A stretch of DNA of 64,000 bases from Hyphomicrobiales bacterium. GTDB taxonomy: Bacteria; Pseudomonadota; Alphaproteobacteria; Rhizobiales; Rhizobiaceae. The DNA lies in NCBI GenBank assembly GCA_900468625.1, contig UBUL01000018.1, positions 298,953-362,952 on the forward strand. Direction: 5' to 3'. The position numbers and the translations under genes were made by a program. The notes beneath the pieces were generated by a model that saw only the letters and a program-made list of their open reading frames with translations, was not told where the DNA came from and searched no databases. Positions 36,568 through 44,883 of the stretch are shown here, one piece after another (position 1 is the first letter of the stretch; each line of letters starts with the position of its first letter).

Positions 36568-37830
36568 CTAGGGCCGCGGCTCCAAAAGATTCAAGCCGCC
36601 ATCCTCGCCCCAGATATCGGCAATCGACACCTGCTGGCCCGTACGGCTGCTCTGCAGGGCCGCGATGCCGCACAGGACCGACATTGCCCCCGCTCTCGAA
36701 CCGGCCCGCTGCTTGAGCTCATCGTTCGGCCCCGAGCGCAGCAGCATGTTGCGCAGCCGGTCGTCGCCGCCATAATGGCCGCCGGACGAATGCGGCACCC
36801 ATATGCGCTCGACATCGCCGAAATTCCTCATCACGACGATCTCGTCGGCCGGTGGCGTCGTCCAGTTCTGCTTTTCATATTGGCGCAGCTCAATGCGGCC
36901 CTTGTGGCCGTTGAAGGCAATGTGATGCCCCTCGATCGGCATGTAGGTATTAAGGGAATAGGAGACGTTGACGCCGTTGCGATAGCGGATGGAGGCGACC
37001 ATGGTGTCGTAGATGTCGATATCCTCGCGGAAGACGCAGGCATCGCGCACATAGCCGTCGACGGCCGAAGGATCTTCATAGAGACTTTCGAGCAGCGGCG
37101 TTGCGCCGATATCGAGATAATAGTCGCACTCCTCCTTGTAACGGCAGGTGCGACAGCGCTCGCCGCGGAAGGGACCCTTGCGGCCGTAATGCTTGAGATC
37201 GGCAAAGGCTGCGACCTCTTCGGGATCGGAATCCAGATACCAGTTCAGAAGATCGAAATGATGCGTCGCCTTATGAACGAAGAGGCTGCCGGAATTCTCG
37301 GCATAAGCATGCCAGCGGCGGAAGTAATCGGCACCATGGCTGGTGTCGAGATACCAGTGGAAATCAACCGAGGTTACGTCGCCGATGACGCCGGAATTGA
37401 TCAGCTCCTTGATCTTCGCCGAAGTCGGCGCGAACCGGTAGTTGAAGGAGATGTCCAGCCGCCTGCCGGTGCGCGCCTCGGCATTCAGAATGCGCTTGAT
37501 CTTGTCGACCGTCGTCGTCATCGGCTTCTCGCTGATGACATCGGCGCCGGCCTCCATCGCCTTGACGATCAGATCGTCATGGGTGGAATCGCGGGTGCAG
37601 ACAATGACGAGATCCGGCTTTTCCGTCCGCAGCAATTCGTCAAAATCGGTATAAACCGGCACCGATGCGCCGATATAGTCAAGCGCTCGCTTCGCCCGCA
37701 TAGCATTGAGATCGCAGACGGCCACGAGCTCGACCTCATTGCCCCAGCGCTCGACCAGATCCTTGCCCCACATGGTCGCGCCGCGGTTTCCCGTGCCGAC
37801 CAGAACGTAGCGTTTCTTCGATGACTGCAT
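36568..37830 (-). CDS. Gfo/Idh/MocA-family oxidoreductase with cysteine cluster
   Basis: A 420-residue oxidoreductase. The N-terminal Rossmann motif is VLVGTGNRGATMW, the catalytic EKP motif is in ISEKPMTTT, and the sugar-binding domain has HKATHHFDLLNWYLDSDP. A cysteine-rich insert GERCRTCRYKEECDYYL (three Cys) looks like a metal-binding or structural knuckle and is not part of most family members. The start at 37830 has GGAGGAGCAG before it. It is downstream of the enolase-superfamily gene on the same strand with 87 bp between. Confidence 0.9.
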   Translation of the reverse strand: MQSSKKRYVLVGTGNRGATMWGKDLVERWGNEVELVAVCDLNAMRAKRALDYIGASVPVYTDFDELLRTEKPDLVIVCTRDSTHDDLIVKAMEAGADVISEKPMTTTVDKIKRILNAEARTGRRLDISFNYRFAPTSAKIKELINSGVIGDVTSVDFHWYLDTSHGADYFRRWHAYAENSGSLFVHKATHHFDLLNWYLDSDPEEVAAFADLKHYGRKGPFRGERCRTCRYKEECDYYLDIGATPLLESLYEDPSAVDGYVRDACVFREDIDIYDTMVASIRYRNGVNVSYSLNTYMPIEGHHIAFNGHKGRIELRQYEKQNWTTPPADEIVVMRNFGDVERIWVPHSSGGHYGGDDRLRNMLLRSGPNDELKQRAGSRAGAMSVLCGIAALQSSRTGQQVSIADIWGEDGGLNLLEPRP

Positions 37831-37917
37831 CTGCTCCTCCACAATCTGCAAACAGCGATGATGAGGCCTCGGTGGCCTTCATTTACTTCGCAAAGGCCCA
37901 TAACCTTGACCGAAATC

Positions 37918-39339
37918 CTAAGCCGGCGACCTCTCCATTACAGCCCAATCCGGCTCGACCGAAGAGCCGAGGCCAACCGCATTGATGACCGAGCCGATCG
38001 CAAGCTGCCCCGCCTCGATCCGAAGCCGCGTGCGGCCATTGCTGACGCGATAGAGATCGGAATGCGCTTCGGCGAAAGCCGCCTGCTCCGCCTCCGGCGC
38101 ACCGGCCATGCCGTCGACATAGTGGTGGCCGTTGCGTTCGATATGCGTCATGCCGATGAGCGATGCGAGCGCCAGATCCTGCTGCACGGCAAGCCCACCT
38201 TGCGTCGTCAGGTCCTCCGCCGACATGAAATAGGAAATGCCGTCCTCAGCGCTCCATTTGGCGACGCGCGCCCGGTTCAATAGCGAGCGATAGAAACCCT
38301 TGCAGGATTTCGAGGATATGCCGGTATAGCCCAGCCCCCTCGCCGTGACGAAGGCATCGATGTCGGCATCGGATTCGTCGATCTCCACCGGTTTGAAGGC
38401 GGCCAGCGCTTTCACCGCCTTCTCGAAAGCATGGGCGCGGGCAATCGGCTGCTCGACGAACAGGATCGAAGACGCAAAACGTGCAAGCCTCGGCTCCGCC
38501 TTCACGCGGGAAAGCAGATCGGCGACCGCCTCAGCGGACGAAAATTGCTCGTTTCCGTCAAGTGTCACCGAGTAGTTGGACACCTTGGCATCGATGACGC
38601 CTGCGACGCGGCAAAGGCGGTCGATATCGGCCTCGGGTGCACCCGAAACCTTGACCTTGAAGAAGGTCAGGCCATAGGCGTCGATCGCCTCTTCGAGACT
38701 CTCCGGCAGACCGTCGTTCAACCGCTCGCTTGCCGGGATATCTCCGGGCACGATGGCATCGACCAGACCCACGGTGTGCCGGGCGGCAAGGTTTGCCGCT
38801 GGTTGCAAGGTCGCAAGGAAACCGGAGAGATCGAAGCCTGCGAGGTCGCGCGCCGTGGAAGCATCGATACCCGGGCGGTTGGCGTTGATCGCCTGCGCAA
38901 CGCTCAGCACCTCCAGCCTGCAGAGCGCATCGAGGATCGCCCGATTGGCAACGGCCAGACCAAATGAGGCAACCAGCCCGTTCAGCCTTTCAGCCGCTGC
39001 CCGGGCATGATGCGAGGCTTCGACAGTCGCATGCAGTCCGAAAGCCGTTCCCGACCCGGCATTCCTCAGCGCATCGAGTGCCAGCGCCAGCGACCGGCGC
39101 AGCTGGCTTTCATTGTCGGCATTGGAAAGCTCGGGCGATTTGTCGAACCATTTCGGCACCATCAGCTCCGCCGCCATCCCCTCGGCCGAACGTCCCCGCG
39201 CATCCTCGATGCGTACCCGCAGAAAAATCTGCCGCGCCTCCCGCAAAGTCGCCGCCCCGAAACGGAAGGGAAGCCGCAGCTTGACAGGACACTCGAATGT
39301 TTCGGCCTCGACAAGCCTGATTTTCAATGGATCGGTCAT
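37918..39339 (-). CDS. Enolase-superfamily (mandelate racemase-like) protein
   Basis: A 473-residue member of the enolase superfamily. The barrel carries FFKVKVSG (Lys228/Lys230, general base pair), metal ligands Asp261 and Asn263 in LDGNEQF, Glu296 in FVEQP and the Asp321/Glu322/Asp324 cluster in EIDESD, with Lys344 in ISSKSCKG. The first 150 residues are the capping domain. Most relatives act as sugar acid dehydratases or epimerases. It is cotranscribed with the Gfo/Idh gene; the substrate is unknown. A TetR-type operator lies about 330 bp upstream. Confidence 0.85.
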   Translation of the reverse strand: MTDPLKIRLVEAETFECPVKLRLPFRFGAATLREARQIFLRVRIEDARGRSAEGMAAELMVPKWFDKSPELSNADNESQLRRSLALALDALRNAGSGTAFGLHATVEASHHARAAAERLNGLVASFGLAVANRAILDALCRLEVLSVAQAINANRPGIDASTARDLAGFDLSGFLATLQPAANLAARHTVGLVDAIVPGDIPASERLNDGLPESLEEAIDAYGLTFFKVKVSGAPEADIDRLCRVAGVIDAKVSNYSVTLDGNEQFSSAEAVADLLSRVKAEPRLARFASSILFVEQPIARAHAFEKAVKALAAFKPVEIDESDADIDAFVTARGLGYTGISSKSCKGFYRSLLNRARVAKWSAEDGISYFMSAEDLTTQGGLAVQQDLALASLIGMTHIERNGHHYVDGMAGAPEAEQAAFAEAHSDLYRVSNGRTRLRIEAGQLAIGSVINAVGLGSSVEPDWAVMERSPA

Positions 39340-39401
39340 GACGTTAGGCGGCTCCTGTGATTGTCAGGCAAGTCTATTCGTGTACGCATTGCGTTGCATG
39401 A

Positions 39402-39539
39402 CCCCTCACCCCAACCCTCTCCCCGCAGGCGGGCAGAGGGAGTCTCCCAGCCTATATCCAGCTCGAAATAGGGATAGCGAGTTGGCTTGCTCTGTCGCCC
39501 CCTCTCCCCGTTACAACGGGAGAGGGCTGGGGTGAGGGG
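39402..39539. repeat. Nested palindromic rhizobial repeat
   Basis: The left arm CCCCTCACCCCAACCCTCTC (39402-39421 and on) is matched by GGGAGAGGGCTGGGGTGAGG (from 39518) in the right arm with one change. Inside the right arm CCCTCTCCCCGTTACAACGG folds back as a smaller hairpin with the following GGGAGAGGG. Such CCCCTCACCCC elements are dispersed in Rhizobiaceae genomes. A 15-base piece is also found at 1927-1941. Confidence 0.7.
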
Positions 39540-39671
39540 CCATTCGTTCCTTGCGGAAGCGGTTCTTCAAATCTCCGCCCACGTCGCATTGCAGCGACAG
39601 GCTCACGGTATTTCCTCCATGCCTGTTTCCCTCCAGAATCAGGAAAAGCAAAAGCTTGGCCGGCCAAGCAA

Positions 39672-39689
39672 TGTAACCATATGGTTACA
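39672..39689. promoter_or_regulatory. Perfect 18-bp palindrome, probable TetR operator (site 1)
   Basis: TGTAACCATATGGTTACA is a perfect palindrome and nearly repeats at 40577-40594, 15 of 18 bases equal. The TetR-family gene lies between the two sites. GTAACC/GGTTAC half-sites are a common TetR pattern. This copy would control the enolase-like/oxidoreductase operon on the minus strand. Confidence 0.7.
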
Positions 39690-39767
39690 AGATCGCGCGT
39701 TACCTCCGGGCTTGTCAATCGCCTTTTGAAAATTTCTCGAAAGCTTCGAAGCGGGTTTCCAACGCGC

Positions 39768-40463
39768 CTATACCCGGATCGAAGCAAGCGTGACGGCAAC
39801 GATATGTTCGCCCCAGGCATTGAGTGCATCCGGCGCCGTCAGCTTGCGGGCAAAAATCGTCGACAGCGTATGTCGGTTCGACAGATAGAAGAAGCCGAGC
39901 GCCGCGATCGTGAGATAGACGGAAATGGGATCGATCGCCGGGCGGAAAATGCCGAGCGCCTCGCCGCGGCGCAGCACATCGGAAAGCTCGTCGATCAGAT
40001 GCGAATGCATGGCCGAAACTTTGTCGGACCGCCGCAGATAATGCGCCTGATGCAGGTTTTCGGTGGCAAGCAGGCTCAAAAACTCAGGATGCGCGATAAA
40101 ATGCCGCCAGGTAAACATGGCAAGCTCCCGTATCCCCTCCTCCGGATCGCGATGCGCAAGATCCAGCTGCTTTTCAGCATTGCGGATCGTCGCATAGCTC
40201 GCTTCCAGCACGGCGAGATAGAGCCCCTCTTTGTCGCCGAAGTAGTGGTAGAGCATCCGCTTGTTGGTCTGCGCGCGCGCTGCGATCCCATCCACTCGGG
40301 CACCGCCGAAGCCGTGTGCGGCAAATTCTTCCGTCGCCGCGTCGAGGATCGTGGCATGGGTGCGCTGCGGATTACGCGACGCTTTTCTCGACCGCTTGCC
40401 CATGGCCTTGCCGGCGTCCGCTTGTGCTTTATTTTCAGTCTCTTGTCTCGCCCTGCCTACCAT
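39768..40463 (-). CDS. TetR-family regulator of sugar system 3
   Basis: A 231-residue TetR repressor. The HTH is at about residues 34-80 (HATILDAATEEFAAHGFGGARVDGIAARAQ, read as two parts, then KRMLYHYFGDKEGLYLAV), followed by a long helical ligand domain of the TetR_C_6/CecR-like group. The start at 40463 (MVGRARQ) has AAGGAG upstream; the frame continues to 40574. It is divergent from the importer genes at 40644. Two similar palindromes flank it, so it probably represses both arms of system 3 and itself. Confidence 0.88.
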   Translation of the reverse strand: MVGRARQETENKAQADAGKAMGKRSRKASRNPQRTHATILDAATEEFAAHGFGGARVDGIAARAQTNKRMLYHYFGDKEGLYLAVLEASYATIRNAEKQLDLAHRDPEEGIRELAMFTWRHFIAHPEFLSLLATENLHQAHYLRRSDKVSAMHSHLIDELSDVLRRGEALGIFRPAIDPISVYLTIAALGFFYLSNRHTLSTIFARKLTAPDALNAWGEHIVAVTLASIRV

Positions 40464-40576
40464 GGACGATCTCCTTCGGAACGGTAGCATTAGCGGCGGA
40501 TGCTGCCGGTTCCGGCATGCATCGTTTTGATTGCCGCACGATTGGCGCTTGACAGCGGTCGCGTTTCTATCCAACT

Positions 40577-40594
40577 TGTAACCAAATAGTTATA
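40577..40594. promoter_or_regulatory. TetR operator (site 2) before importer system 3
   Basis: TGTAACCAAATAGTTATA matches the perfect palindrome at 39672 with three changes, all in the right half. It lies 50 bp before the binding-protein ATG and 114 bp before the TetR start. Sharing a site on both sides of the regulator gene supports one regulon. Confidence 0.65.
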
Positions 40595-40643
40595 TCATGC
40601 AAAGCAGTTCGTAAATCATCGGTTCGCTGGGGAGGAGACCAGG

Positions 40644-41927
40644 ATGACGTTGACGATCGACCGCCGGCAGTTGCTTGCCGGCATGGCAGCCACACTCGCT
40701 TTCAGCAGTATCGGACTTTCCCGCGCCAATGCGGCGACCGCGATGCGCCTTCTTTGGTGGGGGTCGAAGGAACGCAGCGATCGTACGTTTGCGGCGGTAA
40801 AGGCCTATCAGGCCAAAAACCCGGATGTCACCATCGCCGGTGAATCCTTCGGCTGGGACAGCTATTGGACGCGCCTCGCCACCCAGACCGGCGGCGGCAA
40901 CGCTCCCGATCTCATCCAGATGGATTATCGCTACATCTTCGAATATGCCCGCCGCGGTGCATTGCTCGACATGACGCCCTATCTCGGCAAGAGCCTGAAG
41001 ATCGAGGATTTCGGCCCTGCCAACATCGATTCCGGCAAGGTCGACAACAAGATCTACGGCGTCAGCCTCGGCGTGAACTCCTCGATGGTCGTCGTCAATA
41101 CGGCCGCCTGGAACGAAGCCGGCGTCGAGCCGCCGCAAGACGGCATGACATGGGAACAGCTCGGCGATGCCTGCGCCAAGGTCACGGCCGCCAAGAAACG
41201 CCGCGGCTTCTACGGCACTGCGGATGCAAGCGGCGGCGAGCCGGCTTTCGAATGCTGGCTGCGCCAGCGCGGCAAGGCGCTCTATACCGGCGACGGTAAG
41301 CTGGCCTTCGAGGCCAAGGACGCGACCGAATGGTTCGATTTCTGGGGCCATATGCGCAAGATCGGTGCCTGCGTCCCCGCCGATGCACAGGCACTCGACC
41401 AGCAGACCCTCGAGACCGACATGCTCGTGACCAAGAAGGCAGCCGTCAGCTACGCCCATTCCAACCAGTTCGTCGCCATTCAGGGCCTTGTCAAGGAAAA
41501 GATCGACCTCATCGCCTATCCCAGTAATCCGGGCAGCAAGCCCGGCCAGTATCTGAAGCCGTCGATGCTGATGTCGGTTTCGGCAACGTCCCAGAATAAG
41601 GACGCCGCCGTCGCCTTCGTCAATTATCTGGTGGAGGATCCGGAAGGCACAAAGACGCTTGGCGTCGAGCGCGGCGTTCCCGCCTCGCCGAAAATCCGTG
41701 ATCTGCTGACGCCCGCTCTGGATGAGACGAGCAAGAAGGTGGTCGACTACATCGGCCGGTTGACGCCGCATGTCGGCGCACTGCCGCCGTCTCCGCCGAA
41801 CGGCGCGGGCGAAAATGCATTCCTGCTGAAGAAGATCGCCGAGGAAGTGGCCTTCGGCAAAACCAGCGCGCAGGACGCTGGCGCGAAGTTCACCGAACAG
41901 GCAGCAGCAAACATTACGCGAGGCTGA
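40644..41927 (+). CDS. Sugar ABC solute-binding protein, system 3
   Basis: A 427-residue solute-binding protein family 1 member. The N-terminus MTLTIDRRQLLAGMAATLAF has an RRQLL pattern like a Tat signal, with cleavage near SRANAAT. Landmarks: MRLLWWGSKERSDRT, YGVSLGVNSSMVVVN, MTWEQLGDACAKV and LGVERGVPASPKI. It heads a run of six same-strand genes (two permeases, two oxidoreductases, ATPase) and is paralogous to the orphan protein at 30216. The TetR operator lies just upstream. Confidence 0.93.
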   Translation: MTLTIDRRQLLAGMAATLAFSSIGLSRANAATAMRLLWWGSKERSDRTFAAVKAYQAKNPDVTIAGESFGWDSYWTRLATQTGGGNAPDLIQMDYRYIFEYARRGALLDMTPYLGKSLKIEDFGPANIDSGKVDNKIYGVSLGVNSSMVVVNTAAWNEAGVEPPQDGMTWEQLGDACAKVTAAKKRRGFYGTADASGGEPAFECWLRQRGKALYTGDGKLAFEAKDATEWFDFWGHMRKIGACVPADAQALDQQTLETDMLVTKKAAVSYAHSNQFVAIQGLVKEKIDLIAYPSNPGSKPGQYLKPSMLMSVSATSQNKDAAVAFVNYLVEDPEGTKTLGVERGVPASPKIRDLLTPALDETSKKVVDYIGRLTPHVGALPPSPPNGAGENAFLLKKIAEEVAFGKTSAQDAGAKFTEQAAANITRG

Positions 41928-41931
41928 CACC

Positions 41932-42900
41932 GTGGGTACAAACAGCAAGAGCGTTGCCGGCGGCTTGGCTGTCGGCGAGCGCGCGCCGCTGCGCGTGGAA
42001 ACCACCTATAAGGCGCCGAGCGCATTCGCGCGCAACGCACCCGGCTATCTCTTCCTTCTGCCGTGGTTCATCGGCTTCTTCGGACTGACCCTCGGGCCGG
42101 CGATCGCCTCGCTCTATCTCTCCTTCACCGACTACAATCTGCTGCAGTCGCCGAACCTCGTCGGCATCGACAATTACGTGCGGATTGCAACGGCTGACGA
42201 CAAGTTCCTATCGTCGATGAAGGTGACGCTGTTCTACGTCGTCTGTTCCGTGCCCTTAAAGCTCGCCTTCGCGCTGCTGGTGGCGCTGCTGCTCAACCGC
42301 GGCATCAAGGGCCTGCCGGTCTATCGCGCCATCTTCTACCTGCCGTCGCTGCTCGGCTCCAGCGTCGCGATCGCCGTGCTCTGGCGGCAGATTTTCGATG
42401 CCGATGGCATCGTCAACACCCTGCTCTGGTACGCCTTCGGCATCAACGGGCCGAGCTGGATCTCCAATCCCGACTATTCACTCTACACGCTTGTCATTCT
42501 TGCCATCTGGCAGTTCGGCTCGCCGATGATCATTTTCCTCGCCGGCCTGCGCCAGATCCCGACCGATCTTTACGAAGCCGCCAGCCTCGATGGCGCCTCC
42601 AAGGCAAGGATCTTTTTCAAGATCACCCTGCCGCTGCTGACGCCCGTGATCTTCTTCAACGCCGTGGTCCAGACGATCGACGCCTTCAAGGCCTTCACGC
42701 CGGCCTATGTGATTTCCTCCGGCACCGGCGGCCCGATCGATTCGACGCTGTTCTACACGCTCTATCTCTACCAGGAAGCCTTCGGTTATTTCCGCATGGG
42801 CTACGCCTCGGCGCTTGCCTGGGTCCTGGTGATCATCATCGCGATCTTCACCGCCTTCTCCTTCCTCTCCGCTCGTTATTGGGTCCACTACGATGACTGA
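41932..42900 (+). CDS. Sugar ABC permease (MalF type), system 3
   Basis: A 322-residue permease starting with GTG four bases after the binding-protein stop. A polar tail of about 30 residues is followed by six helices; the EAA loop reads DLYEAASLDGASKARIFFKI. It overlaps the next permease gene by eight bases (ATGACTGA), giving coupled translation. Confidence 0.93.
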   Translation: MGTNSKSVAGGLAVGERAPLRVETTYKAPSAFARNAPGYLFLLPWFIGFFGLTLGPAIASLYLSFTDYNLLQSPNLVGIDNYVRIATADDKFLSSMKVTLFYVVCSVPLKLAFALLVALLLNRGIKGLPVYRAIFYLPSLLGSSVAIAVLWRQIFDADGIVNTLLWYAFGINGPSWISNPDYSLYTLVILAIWQFGSPMIIFLAGLRQIPTDLYEAASLDGASKARIFFKITLPLLTPVIFFNAVVQTIDAFKAFTPAYVISSGTGGPIDSTLFYTLYLYQEAFGYFRMGYASALAWVLVIIIAIFTAFSFLSARYWVHYDD

Positions 42901-43777
42901 CGCGAAGCTCACTCATTTTGCCGAGGATATGAAGCCGCCGCGCGAGCGCCCGTGGTACCTCTCCGTCCTCATTCACGTCGCTCTCGTCGCAGCGTCGATC
43001 GTGATGCTCTATCCGCTGCTATGGATGCTTTCCGGCTCGATCAAGGACCAGAACGAGATCTTCGGCACGGCATCGCTGATCCCGTCACACTTCGATTTCA
43101 GCGCCTATGCCCGCGGCTGGTTCGGCGGCCAGGTCACCTTCGGCAAATTCGTCTGGAATTCGGCCGTCATCGCCGTGCTTTCGGTCATCGGCAACGTCAT
43201 CTCCTGCTCGCTGGCGGCTTACGCCTTCGCGCGTCTGAATTTCTGGGGCAAGAATTTCTGGTTCGCTCTGATGCTCGGCACGCTGATGCTGCCCTATCAC
43301 GTCACGCTGATCCCGCAATATATCCTCTTTCTGAAGCTCGGCTGGGTGAAGACCATGCTGCCGCTTGTCGTGCCGAAATTCCTCGCGGTTGATGCCTTCT
43401 TCATCTTCCTGATGGTGCAGTTCTTCCGCGGCATTCCCCGTGAGCTGGACGAGGCTGCCATGATGGACGGCTGCAGCCCGTGGCGCATCTATTGGCGCAT
43501 CATGCTGCCGCTGTCGCTTCCCGTTCTGGCGACGGCGGCCATCTTCTCCTTCATCTGGACCTGGGACGATTTCTTCGGGCCGCTGATCTATCTCTCCGAC
43601 ATCAATACCTACACGGTGCAGCTCGGCTTGCGTTCCTTCGTGGATTCCACCGGAAGTTCCGACTGGAGTAGCCTGTTCGCCATGTCGAGCCTGTCGCTGA
43701 TCCCGGTCTTCCTGATCTTCCTCTTCTTCCAGAGGCTGCTGATCGACGGCATCGCGACCGCCGGCCTCAAACGCTGA
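42893..43777 (+). CDS. Sugar ABC permease (MalG type), system 3
   Basis: A 294-residue permease with six helices and the EAA loop ELDEAAMMDGCSPWRIYWRI. The C-terminus RLLIDGIATAGLKR is typical for MalG-type proteins. It overlaps its MalF-type partner and is followed by a hairpin and then two oxidoreductase genes. Confidence 0.93.
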   Translation: MTDAKLTHFAEDMKPPRERPWYLSVLIHVALVAASIVMLYPLLWMLSGSIKDQNEIFGTASLIPSHFDFSAYARGWFGGQVTFGKFVWNSAVIAVLSVIGNVISCSLAAYAFARLNFWGKNFWFALMLGTLMLPYHVTLIPQYILFLKLGWVKTMLPLVVPKFLAVDAFFIFLMVQFFRGIPRELDEAAMMDGCSPWRIYWRIMLPLSLPVLATAAIFSFIWTWDDFFGPLIYLSDINTYTVQLGLRSFVDSTGSSDWSSLFAMSSLSLIPVFLIFLFFQRLLIDGIATAGLKR

Positions 43778-43789
43778 GTATGAATCCGT

Positions 43790-43816
43790 GGTCCCGAATG
43801 CCCAAGGTTCGGGGCC
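43790..43816 (+). terminator. Intercistronic hairpin after permease genes
   Basis: GGTCCCGAA (43790-43798) and TTCGGGGCC (43808-43816) form a 9-bp stem with one G-T pair and a 9-base loop, in the 73-bp gap before the next oxidoreductase gene. There is no U tract, so partial termination or mRNA processing is more likely than a full stop. Confidence 0.5.
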
Positions 43817-43850
43817 ATAAACAAAGAAACCCACTGAAAGGAAATGTCGC

Positions 43851-44876
43851 ATGAGCGCGCTGCGCTTTGCCGCCATCGGCCTCAATCACGATCACATCTA
43901 CGGCCAGGTCAACGTCATGCTGCGGGCCGGTACCGAACTTGTCGCCTTCCATGCGGTGGAGGACGATCTCGCCGCCGTCTTCGCCGAGCGTTTTCCGCAA
44001 GCACGGCGCGTTACCGATAAAAGGGAAATCCTCGAGGATAGTTCCATCGCGCTGATCGTCAGCGCCGCGATTTCCAACGAGCGCGCCGGCCTTGCCATCG
44101 AGGCCATGCGCCACGGCAAGGACGTGATGCTCGACAAGCCCGGCATGGTGACGCTGGATCAGCTCGCTGAGGTCAAAAAGGTGCAGGCCGAGACCAAGCG
44201 CATCGTCTCCATTCTCTATTCCGAGCACTTCGAGACCGCATCGACGGTCAAGGCCGGCGAACTGGTAAAGGCAGGCGCCATCGGCAAGGTCATCCACACG
44301 ACGGGCCTCGGCCCGCACCGGCTGCGCAAGCCGACCCGGCCGGACTGGTTCTTCGACCGCAAGCGCTATGGCGGCATCATCGCCGACATCGCCTCACATC
44401 AATGCGAGCAGTTCCTGTTCTTTGCAGACTCGCTGGAAGCAGAGGTCTTGTCAGCCACAGTGTCCAATCGCGCCAATCCGGAAACGCCCGGCCTGCAGGA
44501 CTATGGCGATTTCCATGTGAGAACACCTGACGTGACAGGCTATGTCCGCGTCGATTGGTTCACGCCGGACGGGCTTTCCACCTGGGGCGACGGCCGCCTC
44601 TTCATCGTCGGCACCGAAGGGACGATCGAGCTGCGCAAATATATCGACGTCGCCGGCCGACCTGGCACGGATCATCTCTTCCTCACCGATCGCAAGGGCA
44701 TGCAGCATATCGATTGCAGCGGAGTGGAGCTGCCCTATGGCCGCCAGCTTGCCGCCGACATCAGAGACCGCACCGAAACGGCGATGGGCCAGGAACATTG
44801 CTTCAAGGCAATGGAGCTGGCGCTGAAGGCGCAGGCGCTCGCCGAAGCAACATCGCTCAAGAACATTCAAAGGTAA
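43851..44876 (+). CDS. Gfo/Idh/MocA-family oxidoreductase, system 3 (first)
   Basis: A 341-residue oxidoreductase. The Rossmann start is unusual: FAAIGLNHDHIYGQVNVML has G-L-N-H in place of GxGxxG, a variant seen in some family members. The catalytic motif region is LDKPGMVTL (DKP in place of EKP), and the C-terminal domain has GGIIADIASHQCEQFLFF. AAAGGAAATGTC precedes the ATG. It is seven bases upstream of a second family member. Confidence 0.88.
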   Translation: MSALRFAAIGLNHDHIYGQVNVMLRAGTELVAFHAVEDDLAAVFAERFPQARRVTDKREILEDSSIALIVSAAISNERAGLAIEAMRHGKDVMLDKPGMVTLDQLAEVKKVQAETKRIVSILYSEHFETASTVKAGELVKAGAIGKVIHTTGLGPHRLRKPTRPDWFFDRKRYGGIIADIASHQCEQFLFFADSLEAEVLSATVSNRANPETPGLQDYGDFHVRTPDVTGYVRVDWFTPDGLSTWGDGRLFIVGTEGTIELRKYIDVAGRPGTDHLFLTDRKGMQHIDCSGVELPYGRQLAADIRDRTETAMGQEHCFKAMELALKAQALAEATSLKNIQR

Positions 44877-44883
44877 TTGCGTC

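Larger units (their letters stand above)
39340..39767. other. 428-bp region between enolase-like and TetR genes
   Basis: No gene is recognisable. It holds a large inverted repeat (39402-39539) and an 18-bp operator (39672-39689). Between operator and gene start lies about 330 bp, much of it repeat, so the promoter is probably near the operator and the repeat forms part of a long untranslated leader of the minus-strand operon. Confidence 0.6.
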
